From assembly GCA_001302725.1 (NCBI GenBank), contig LIZU01000078.1, forward strand, positions 1-6,289: a stretch of DNA of 6,289 nt. Reading direction: 5' to 3'. Source of the DNA: a candidate division Zixibacteria bacterium DG_27. Lineage in GTDB: Bacteria > Zixibacteria > MSB-5A5 > DG-27. This document shows, one piece after another, positions 1 to 5,441 of this stretch. How positions within the stretch are numbered: position 1 is the stretch's first letter; each line of letters starts with the position of its first letter. A model generated the notes under the pieces. That model was not told the DNA's origin. It saw only the letters and a program-made list of their open reading frames with translations, and did no database searches. Position numbers and translations under genes: made by a program.

Positions 1-191
1 AGAGAGGGCCTGTACCCAGGTAGTCCTTGTTACCTCTCCCAATTTGGCACTGCCCCGGCGCATGATTCCACTAAAACAAACTTGGGTTTATCGTATTGAT
101 GGTTAGATCTGCTAAAAGGCATTCCCAAGGCTTCTCCGATTTGACAGGTGAAGGCACTCTTTTTCGAAAGCATCTTGTCCGGGAGGTTTAC
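1..191. other. Upstream region without a supported gene
   Basis: No convincing coding sequence is seen before the TTG at 192. The stretch holds the weak -24/-12-like site and the GGGAGG ribosome binding site at 181-186. An imperfect inverted repeat, AGGTA...TACCT (about 18-35), has only a 5-bp stem and an 8-nt loop, and I give it no function. An upstream gene may end just outside the window. Confidence 0.5.
44..60 (+). promoter_or_regulatory. Weak candidate -24/-12 (sigma-54-type) promoter
   Basis: TTGGCAC at 44-50 matches the -24 half of the sigma-54 consensus, and a GC dinucleotide at 58-59 lies exactly 12 bp after the GG at 46-47, as the -12 half requires. The two T residues that usually precede this GC are replaced by C and G, so the -12 half is poor. 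The same TTGGCA could serve as a sigma-70 -35 box, but no good -10 follows at 16-18 bp. A start near 70 would leave a leader of about 120 nt before the beta-barrel gene. This is pattern matching only. Confidence 0.2.
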
Positions 192-1235
192 TTGAAAAAA
201 CAAAGATTATTGGCTGTGATAGAGCTGATAATACTCCTGTTTGTCTTTTTCAAATGTAGTTTTGCACAGCAGGATATCTACGTTACCATTACCACTGAAG
301 GTTTGTTGAGCACCATCAGCTCCACTGATCTTTTGCTTTCTGATCCGACTATCACTCCGTCGATTTTGCCATCGACAGACGACTTCGGGACCAACTATGA
401 TGGCTACGGTAGAAAGGGGGGTTTTCTCTCACATTTCGGAGTTAATACTCTTTTCGAGGTCAGCTCCAAGCACAAGAGCTGGCTTCTCACCCCTTATTAT
501 GACATTACACCCAACCTATCAGTTGAATTTCGAGTCCCTTACATACTCCAGAGGACTATGGAGTATTATGACAGGGAGGCGGAAGTCAACGGCGTCGGCG
601 ATGTCACCATCGACGCCAGCTATATCTGGCCCTTCGCCGACAGCGGCAGTGTGTTCACCACCCGCTTTTATGTGAAGCTTCCCACCGGCGACAGCGAGGC
701 CATGGACGGGGACTATCTGGTCCCCCTCGGCACCGGCTCGCTCGATTTGATGATAGGTTCAAGGTTCGTCAAGGACGCCTATAGATACAGCCTCCTGGGA
801 AGCCTTCTCTTCAGGAAAAGCGGCGTCAATAAAAAGACGGTTCAGATGATTGATGCCAGCGACCCTTCACACATTATCACCTCCGATTACGATATCACCA
901 ACGGCGACATGCTCAACCTGTCTGGCTTCGGGCGGCTGCTGGTGGCCCCGAGGTGGGAATTGTGGCTGGGCGCCAGCGCGATTATAGTCGGGGACGGGGA
1001 AACGAAATACACCACCGTTGACAATCAATCAAGCATTACCGAAAGCGGTGAATTCTCAAACAATCAAGGCATGACCCTTCTCGACTTATATCCAGGGCTT
1101 ACTTGCAATTTCGGGGTTGTAAAACCGTATTTCGGGTTGAAAATTCCGGTGGTTTCCAGCTACAAAAACGACGTGGACAAAGAAAGTAGAGATTTGGCGT
1201 TTATCGTGCAAATAAACTGTCAAGCAGGACAATAA
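192..1235 (+). CDS. Outer-membrane beta-barrel protein, Phenol_MetA_deg-like (transporter-type) family
   Basis: This is a predicted 347-residue exported beta-barrel protein. I chose the TTG at 192 because GGGAGG (181-186) lies 5 nt upstream and translation then begins with a normal Sec signal peptide: MKKQRLL, a hydrophobic core (with one unusual Glu at residue 11), and cleavage after SFA at about residue 25. An in-frame ATG at 96 would add 32 polar residues before the signal and has no ribosome binding site. The mature part alternates short amphipathic strands with Gly/Asp/Asn turns. GVGDVTIDASY (from about residue 134), KLPTGD (162-167) and PLGTGSLDLMIGSRF (about 178-192) resemble the Phenol_MetA_deg family (PF13557), whose members are annotated as outer-membrane channel or transporter proteins with mostly unknown substrates. 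The C-terminus (AFIVQINCQAGQ) lacks the usual terminal aromatic residue. The stop is 4 nt before the LRR lipoprotein gene, so the two are probably one transcript. Family call moderately sure; substrate unknown. Confidence 0.8.
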   Translation: MKKQRLLAVIELIILLFVFFKCSFAQQDIYVTITTEGLLSTISSTDLLLSDPTITPSILPSTDDFGTNYDGYGRKGGFLSHFGVNTLFEVSSKHKSWLLTPYYDITPNLSVEFRVPYILQRTMEYYDREAEVNGVGDVTIDASYIWPFADSGSVFTTRFYVKLPTGDSEAMDGDYLVPLGTGSLDLMIGSRFVKDAYRYSLLGSLLFRKSGVNKKTVQMIDASDPSHIITSDYDITNGDMLNLSGFGRLLVAPRWELWLGASAIIVGDGETKYTTVDNQSSITESGEFSNNQGMTLLDLYPGLTCNFGVVKPYFGLKIPVVSSYKNDVDKESRDLAFIVQINCQAGQ

Positions 1236-1239
1236 TATC

Positions 1240-2967
1240 ATGGAAAATAGTCACATGAAAGTCAAAAAGAGCGTCGGTGGTTTTGTGCCGCTGTTTATAA
1301 TCGCAGTCCTTTTGACGCTGAATTATAGCGGTTGCGAGAAGCGCAGTCCGATCGTTTTTGAGGGGCAATTGGCCGGCGTCAGGATCTCTCTAAAGCTTTC
1401 CGATCTGGAGAAGCCTGCGCAACAGGGTGATTTCGACATCACTTTCACCGTCTGTGTTGAGGGCGGTGGCTCCGTCGTTCACGAGATGGAGGTGAAGGAC
1501 TACTACATCCAGGGAGCACTGGAGGTGCCGGCGGAAGAGTATCTCTGGATAGAGGCGGAGGCGGAAATCGGCACTCAAATGTACAGGGGCGAATCCGACA
1601 CCCTGTTTCTGTCACCGGGGAAGATCACAACAGTAATGATCACTCTGGATCCGGCCATCGGGCCAACCCCGAATCATCCCCCAAACCCGCCATCAAACCC
1701 CTATCCTCCGGATGGGGCCACGGAGCAGCCATTGAATGTCGTCCTCTCCTGGAGCTGTTCTGATCCGGACTCTGGTGACGTGCTGACCTTTGATGTCTAT
1801 TTCGGCTCCGACTCCATTCCTCCCCTGGTTAGCTCCACGCAGAGCGAGACCACCTACGACCCACCAGGAAATCTGGAGCAGAACCAGACTTACTACTGGA
1901 AAATCGTTGCCATGGACAGCCACTACGACCAGACGGAAGGCCCCAATTGGAGCTTTGGCACCGCCCCCGATTCGGTAGTAGTCTTCGCGGACCCCAATCT
2001 CGAACAGGCAGTGCGAGATTACATTGGCAAACCGACAGGCGAAATACTGATTTCCGATGTTGACACCATAACTTATTTCCGAGCCGATACTGCCAATATT
2101 CAAAACATAGAGGGAATTGAATATTTCCAATCTCTCCAGAGATTGGTGATGCGGGGTAATCAGATCTCAGACATGACCCCATTGGAGAGTCTTACTCAAT
2201 TGATCAGCCTCGGTCTATCTGAAAATCAGATCTCAGACATAACCCCATTGGAGAATCTTACACAATTGAACTGGCTCACTCTATATGAAAATCAAATCTC
2301 AGACATAACTCCATTGGAGAATCTTACGCAACTGACCTCGCTCTATCTCTGGGACAATCAGATCTCAGACATAACCCCACTACAGAATCTTACGCAACTG
2401 GAGTCCCTCGATCTGGGCGATAATCAAATCACAGACATAAACCCATTGCAGAGTCTTACTCAATTGAGCGGCCTCGGTCTACACGGAAATCAAATCTCAG
2501 ACATAACCGCATTGGAGAATCTTACACAACTGTACTGGCTCGGTCTGGCTGATAATCAAATCTCACACATAACCCCATTGCAGAATCTTACGCAACTGAC
2601 CTTGCTCGATCTGTCGAGTAATCAAATCTCACACATAACCCCATTGCAGAATCTTACGCAACTGCGGTCGCTCTATCTGTGGAGTAATCAAATCTCTGAC
2701 ATAGCTCCCTTGCAGAATCTTACTCAATTGACCGACCTGGGTCTAGATAATAATCAGATCTCAGACATAACCCCACTGCAAAATCTTACACAACTGAGCG
2801 AGCTTTGTCTGGAGGATAACCTAATCGAGGATATATTACCTTTGGTGAATAACAGTGGGATGGATGATGGCGATGAGGTCTGGCTGACCGACAATCCGTT
2901 GAGTGAGACTTCTTTATATGAGTATATCCCTGCGCTCCAAGAGCGCGGCGTGACGGTCTACTACTAG
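1240..2967 (+). CDS. Surface lipoprotein with fibronectin-like domain and ten internalin-type LRRs
   Basis: This is a 575-residue predicted lipoprotein. The ATG at 1240 has AGGA at 1226-1229, 10 nt upstream; the ATG at 1255 is possible but has no good site. The signal is basic (KVKK) then hydrophobic, ending in YSGC with lipidated Cys32; Tyr at -3 makes the lipobox atypical. Residues about 38-137 are a beta-rich domain I do not recognise. Residues about 146-242 are a fibronectin-III-like module with a Pro-rich entry, LSWSCSDPDSGD and a TYYWKIVAMD strand. Residues about 247-306 form an LRR N-terminal cap (DPNLEQAVRDYIG), 307-526 are ten 22-residue repeats (NQISDITPLxNLTQLxxLxLxx), and 527-575 are a C-terminal cap ending in YIPALQERGVTVYY. 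The LRR type is that of Listeria internalins, which bind host or surface proteins. It follows the beta-barrel gene by 4 nt, suggesting joint envelope function. Role inferred: ligand binding or adhesion; target unknown. No enzymatic domain is visible. Confidence 0.88.
   Translation: MENSHMKVKKSVGGFVPLFIIAVLLTLNYSGCEKRSPIVFEGQLAGVRISLKLSDLEKPAQQGDFDITFTVCVEGGGSVVHEMEVKDYYIQGALEVPAEEYLWIEAEAEIGTQMYRGESDTLFLSPGKITTVMITLDPAIGPTPNHPPNPPSNPYPPDGATEQPLNVVLSWSCSDPDSGDVLTFDVYFGSDSIPPLVSSTQSETTYDPPGNLEQNQTYYWKIVAMDSHYDQTEGPNWSFGTAPDSVVVFADPNLEQAVRDYIGKPTGEILISDVDTITYFRADTANIQNIEGIEYFQSLQRLVMRGNQISDMTPLESLTQLISLGLSENQISDITPLENLTQLNWLTLYENQISDITPLENLTQLTSLYLWDNQISDITPLQNLTQLESLDLGDNQITDINPLQSLTQLSGLGLHGNQISDITALENLTQLYWLGLADNQISHITPLQNLTQLTLLDLSSNQISHITPLQNLTQLRSLYLWSNQISDIAPLQNLTQLTDLGLDNNQISDITPLQNLTQLSELCLEDNLIEDILPLVNNSGMDDGDEVWLTDNPLSETSLYEYIPALQERGVTVYY
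2158..2817 (+). repeat. Ten tandem 66-bp LRR-coding repeats
   Basis: Ten exact 66-bp units begin at 2158, 2224, 2290, 2356, 2422, 2488, 2554, 2620, 2686 and 2752, with no indels. Each encodes 22 residues. The first 45 bp (NQISDITPLxNLTQL) are highly conserved at DNA level, while the last 21 bp (xxLxLxx) vary strongly except for the two Leu codons. Units 7 and 8 share an identical 45-bp framework, including a private Asp-to-His change (NQISHITPL), so they look like a recent duplication or gene conversion. A run of similar units like this can gain or lose repeats by recombination and may also be a place where short-read assembly collapses copies. Confidence 0.95.
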
Positions 2968-3012
2968 CAAGTAAATTCCAGACGGCATTTGAAACATAAA
3001 GGAACCGTAGGG

Positions 3013-3029
3013 AGGGGGTTTGTCCCCCT
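3013..3029 (+). other. G/C hairpin in intergenic region
   Basis: AGGGGG (3013-3018) and CCCCCT (3024-3029) form a perfect 6-bp stem around the 5-nt loop TTTGT. It lies 45 nt after the stop of the LRR lipoprotein gene. No T-tract follows, so it is not a classical intrinsic terminator. It may act as a 3'-end mRNA stabiliser or belong to a dispersed intergenic repeat; the window holds only one copy. Confidence 0.45.
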
Positions 3030-3068
3030 TCGCGGATTCCCGGAGTCGGAGCAGCTATTTCTTTTTCC

Positions 3069-3105
3069 CGGAAGTGTTGTCAGGGGGAAACGGAAGTGTT
3101 ATTTT
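3069..3105 (+). promoter_or_regulatory. Candidate sigma-70 promoter with overlapping 22-bp-spaced direct repeat
   Basis: TTGTCA (3077-3082, 5 of 6 to the -35 consensus) and TATTTT (3100-3105, 4 of 6 to the -10 consensus) are separated by exactly 17 bp. The predicted start is near 3112, giving a short leader before the start codon at 3148. An identical 10-mer, CGGAAGTGTT, occurs at 3069-3078 and 3091-3100, a 22-bp period that puts both copies on the same face of the helix. The first overlaps the -35 box and the second ends in the -10 box, the layout of an operator for a dimeric or tandem-binding regulator. No regulator gene is visible in the window. Confidence 0.4.
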
Positions 3106-3114
3106 ACCGCTGAG

Positions 3115-3132
3115 AGAGATTTCACAATCTCT
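3115..3132 (+). promoter_or_regulatory. Leader hairpin upstream of the ribosome binding site
   Basis: AGAGATT (3115-3121) pairs perfectly with AATCTCT (3126-3132) around the loop TCAC. The hairpin would sit at the extreme 5' end of a transcript from the candidate promoter and ends 5 nt before the GGAGG ribosome binding site at 3138-3142, leaving that site free. A 5'-terminal hairpin like this could stabilise the mRNA. No riboswitch-like conserved core is seen. Confidence 0.35.
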
Positions 3133-3147
3133 TCAACGGAGGTAGAA

Positions 3148-4611
3148 ATGGCTTTGAGGACTGCTGAAGAATACAAAGAGAGCTTGAAGAAGATGCGCCC
3201 GAACATCCACAAGTTCGGGAGGCTGATTGAGGATGTGACCACCCATCCCGTCACCAAGTTGACGATTGCAGGGCATGCCCAGATCTTCGAAAAACAGAAC
3301 CAGGAGGAGTATAAAGGGCTTCTGACCACCACCTCCAACCTCACCGGTGAGCCGGTCTCCCGGTATCTCTCTATCATTCAGACGCCGGAAGACATGGTGG
3401 CCAACTGCATGATGAAACGGGAGATGTTTCATCTCACCGGCACTTGCACCGGAGGCAGATGCGTCGGCTGGACCTCCACCAACGCCATGTGGGCGACGAC
3501 CTACGATATGGATCAGAAGCTGGGGACCGACTATCACCAGAGACTGAAAGCTTGGTTGGAAGACGTCCAGAGGCGAGATATCACTGTTGCCGGCGCATTG
3601 ACCGACCCCAAAGGTGATCGCACCAAACCTCCCAGCGCCCAGGAAGACCCGGACATGAACCTCCGGATTGTCGAAAGAAGGGAGGACGGCATCGTAGTCC
3701 GGGGAGCGAAGGTGATGATCTGCGGGGTGGCGGCAGCAAACGAGATTTTCGTTCTTCCGGGTTCCGGCTACAGAGAGACCGACAAAGACTGGGCGGTCTC
3801 GTTCGTCATCCCCCGCGACATTGAGGGCTTGACGATTGTAGAAACCCGCAGAGCTTCGGACAGGCGGGAGGAGGAAGAGGGGTGGGACATTCCCAACAAG
3901 CTGGGAGGTATCACTCAGGCCTATCTGTTCTTCGAGGATGTTTTCATTCCGAAAGAAAGGGTCTTTATGGCGGGGGAGTATGAGTTCTCGCTGCCGGCAG
4001 TCTTGAACTTCATCATGGCCTATCGCTCCGCGATTGGCTCCTGTGTCGCCGGTCAGGGAGACGTCAAAGTGGGTGCCGCGGTCTTGGTGGCCAGAGCGAA
4101 CGGGCTGTCATCAAGGGTTTTCAGCGACAAGCTCATCAAGATGTACATAAACAATGAGACCAGCTTCGCCACCGGCATTGCGGCCTCGGTTCTGGGCAGA
4201 AAGCACGCCTCTGGCGTGTGGCAACCGGATCCCCTTTTGGCGAACGTCACCAAGGTGCACACTGCAACCTTGCCTTATGAGACTTCGATGTTGGCACAGG
4301 ACATCTGCGGGGGGATTGGCGAGACCGGATGCATCCCCTCCTGGGTCGATTTCCAGAATCCTCAGTACGGACAACTGCTCCACAAGTATACCAAGGCGGC
4401 GGTTTCGGGAGAGGCTCGAACCAGAGCGGCTCGACTGGTGGAGTGGGCGACTCTCGGCCCCGGAGTGCCCGGCTGTATGCATGGTGGCGGCTCCCCGGAT
4501 GGGGCGAGATTAGTCATCCGCGCCAACGCCAATCTGGAGAAGTCCGTGGAGATTGCCAAAAGGTTGGCGGGAATTCAAGAGGATATTCCGGAACCGCAGA
4601 AGAAGAAGTAA
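3148..4611 (+). CDS. HpaB / 4-hydroxybutyryl-CoA dehydratase superfamily flavoprotein, divergent subfamily
   Basis: This 487-residue protein matches the usual length (about 490) of the AbfD/HpaB family (acyl-CoA-dehydrogenase-like fold, FAD-binding; PF11794 then PF03241). The ATG at 3148 follows GGAGG (3138-3142) by 5 nt and opens with the family-typical RTAEEYKESLKKMRPNI. The reading frame stays open upstream to 2989, but that translation is low-complexity intergenic sequence. Residues 1 to about 270 form the N-terminal and central beta domains; about 275-475 form the helical domain. In AbfD of Clostridium aminobutyricum the [4Fe-4S] ligands are Cys99, Cys103, His292 and Cys299. Here C100 and C105 (CTGGRC, CX4C rather than CX3C) and C299 remain, but position 292 is Tyr. 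The AbfD catalytic Tyr296 and Lys300 are Ile296 and Val300. A dehydratase/isomerase call is therefore unsafe; a flavin-dependent (de)hydratase, monooxygenase or oxidoreductase on another substrate is equally possible. It shares an operon with the exported SagB-like gene. Confidence 0.85.
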   Translation: MALRTAEEYKESLKKMRPNIHKFGRLIEDVTTHPVTKLTIAGHAQIFEKQNQEEYKGLLTTTSNLTGEPVSRYLSIIQTPEDMVANCMMKREMFHLTGTCTGGRCVGWTSTNAMWATTYDMDQKLGTDYHQRLKAWLEDVQRRDITVAGALTDPKGDRTKPPSAQEDPDMNLRIVERREDGIVVRGAKVMICGVAAANEIFVLPGSGYRETDKDWAVSFVIPRDIEGLTIVETRRASDRREEEEGWDIPNKLGGITQAYLFFEDVFIPKERVFMAGEYEFSLPAVLNFIMAYRSAIGSCVAGQGDVKVGAAVLVARANGLSSRVFSDKLIKMYINNETSFATGIAASVLGRKHASGVWQPDPLLANVTKVHTATLPYETSMLAQDICGGIGETGCIPSWVDFQNPQYGQLLHKYTKAAVSGEARTRAARLVEWATLGPGVPGCMHGGGSPDGARLVIRANANLEKSVEIAKRLAGIQEDIPEPQKKK

Positions 4612-4623
4612 CATCAAAAAAGC

Positions 4624-4631
4624 GGAGGTGA
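4624..4631 (+). promoter_or_regulatory. Strong ribosome binding site for the SagB-like gene
   Basis: GGAGGTGA is an uninterrupted anti-16S match. Its GGAGG core ends 6 nt before the ATG at 4635, fixing that codon as the start. It lies within the 23-nt gap after the preceding gene, supporting co-transcription. Confidence 0.75.
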
Positions 4632-4634
4632 CCA

Positions 4635-5318
4635 ATGCGCAGGATAACCTGCCTTTGTCTGTTGTTTTCATTTCTCGTTGTATTAGTCAAGCCGGTCGCT
4701 GCTCTGTCAAAAGAGACGGGGGAGACAATTACTCTGCCTGCTGCCTCCAGGGAGAGTGAGATCAGCTTAGAGGAGGCTTTATCGAAACGACAGTCCACCA
4801 GAAGCTTCGCTGATGAGGCGTTAAACCTGAACGAGCTGTCGCAACTGTTGTGGGCGGCACAGGGAATTACGCACGGGCGCGAGTTCCGCACTGCCCCCTC
4901 TGCCGGCGCTCTTTATCCTTTAGAGGTGTATGCGCTGGTTGGAAGAATTCAGGGTTTGTCTTCTGGCCTGTGCAAATACAACATCGGTAAGCACACCTTG
5001 ACGAGAGTCAAAGAGGGGGACCAGCGAGAATCATTCTCCGACGCGGTCTACCAGCCGACGATTATCAAACAGGCGCCGCTGACTTTGATTATCTCTGCGG
5101 TCTACAACCGTACAACGGTCAAATATGGCGAGCGAGGGATTCGCTACGTCCACATGGAGGTGGGACATGCCGGACAGAACGTGATGATTCAGGCAACCGC
5201 TCTGGGATTGGGCTGCGTCGGCATCGGCGCTTTCGATGATGATTTCGTGAAGGATTTTCTCGGGAGCAAGGAAGAAGCGCCTCTGTATATCATTCCAATT
5301 GGCAGGCCCATGAGGTGA
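4635..5318 (+). CDS. Exported SagB-type nitroreductase-fold oxidoreductase
   Basis: This 227-residue protein has one complete SagB/ThcOx-like nitroreductase domain (FMN-binding). Residues 1-23 are a signal peptide: MRR, a hydrophobic core with two Cys, then a VAA cleavage site; there is no lipobox and only a weak twin-arginine resemblance. Residues 51-58 (KRQSTRSF) are the family's phosphate/FMN-contacting Arg motif. Residues 87-95 (APSAGALYP) are the SagB-family signature. Residues 170-200 (RYVHMEVGHAGQN...LGLGCVGIGAF) are the helix and strand that pack against the flavin and dimer partner. SagB proteins dehydrogenate azolines in thiazole/oxazole-modified peptide synthesis, but no YcaO cyclodehydratase or precursor peptide is present, and many free-standing members are uncharacterised. 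It follows the HpaB-family gene by 23 nt. Periplasmic location is inferred from the signal and is unusual for an FMN enzyme, which would need export folded or loading outside. Substrate unknown. Confidence 0.85.
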   Translation: MRRITCLCLLFSFLVVLVKPVAALSKETGETITLPAASRESEISLEEALSKRQSTRSFADEALNLNELSQLLWAAQGITHGREFRTAPSAGALYPLEVYALVGRIQGLSSGLCKYNIGKHTLTRVKEGDQRESFSDAVYQPTIIKQAPLTLIISAVYNRTTVKYGERGIRYVHMEVGHAGQNVMIQATALGLGCVGIGAFDDDFVKDFLGSKEEAPLYIIPIGRPMR

Positions 5319-5350
5319 CTTCGGGTGCCCTAGCGTTGATGTTTGAGGTG

Positions 5351-5374
5351 CTGTCGGGAGTTTCATCCCGACAG
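5351..5374. terminator. Perfect 9-bp hairpin 1 between convergent genes
   Basis: CTGTCGGGA (5351-5359) pairs with TCCCGACAG (5366-5374) around a 6-nt loop. It begins 33 nt after the stop of the SagB-like gene. A T-tract is absent on both strands, so termination would be factor-assisted or the element may be a repeat/mRNA stabiliser rather than a true intrinsic terminator. Confidence 0.45.
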
Positions 5375-5380
5375 AAACCA

Positions 5381-5398
5381 TCAGGTGGTAACACCTGA
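5381..5398. other. Perfect 7-bp hairpin 2 between convergent genes
   Basis: TCAGGTG (5381-5387) pairs with CACCTGA (5392-5398) around the tetraloop GTAA, a GNRA-type loop on the plus-strand RNA. It lies 6 nt after hairpin 1. There is no T-tract. It is probably part of a composite intergenic element with its neighbours. Confidence 0.45.
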
Positions 5399-5411
5399 GG
5401 GCACTATGATT

Positions 5412-5433
5412 CCCAGCGGCAGAGGCCGCTGGG
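5412..5433. terminator. Perfect 9-bp GC-rich hairpin 3 next to the lpd stop
   Basis: CCCAGCGGC (5412-5420) pairs with GCCGCTGGG (5425-5433) around the loop AGAG. On the plus strand a CTACCC spacer and four T follow, giving a weak terminator shape for the SagB operon. On the minus strand it begins 8 nt after the dihydrolipoyl dehydrogenase stop codon, but no T-run follows. It may serve as a bidirectional barrier between the convergent transcripts. Confidence 0.5.
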
Positions 5434-5441
5434 CTACCCTT

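Noticed and set aside
96..191. N-terminal extension of the beta-barrel protein from an ATG at 96
   Set aside because: There is no ribosome binding site upstream, the residues are polar and unlike an envelope protein, and it would precede a complete signal peptide.
1693..2182. Minus-strand open frames opposite the fibronectin-like domain
   Set aside because: They are antisense to a well-supported coding sequence, lack ribosome binding sites and encode no recognisable domain.
2158..2817. Diversity-generating retroelement variable region
   Set aside because: Differences between the closest repeats are not adenine-specific, and no template repeat or reverse transcriptase is in the window; only the diversification pattern itself is reported.
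2158..2817. CRISPR-like array
   Set aside because: The regular conserved/variable alternation is in frame and encodes leucine-rich repeats; conserved 45-bp and variable 21-bp parts are explained by protein structure.
2989..3147. N-terminal extension of the HpaB-family protein from an ATG at 2989
   Set aside because: It is translated intergenic sequence with a hairpin and a promoter-like site; the ATG at 3148 has GGAGG at ideal spacing and gives the family's normal length.
4111..4513. Overlapping open frames on both strands inside the HpaB-family gene
   Set aside because: Shadow frames caused by GC-rich codons; the main frame carries clear family motifs throughout.
3148..4611. Confident annotation as 4-hydroxybutyryl-CoA dehydratase (abfD) or 4-hydroxyphenylacetate 3-monooxygenase (hpaB)
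   Set aside because: The His ligand and several catalytic residues of AbfD are replaced, while the three cysteines are not an HpaB feature; only the superfamily is supported.
4635..5318. Thiazole/oxazole-modified peptide biosynthesis cluster
   Set aside because: The SagB-like domain alone is present, with a signal peptide, and no YcaO protein, precursor peptide or exporter is nearby.
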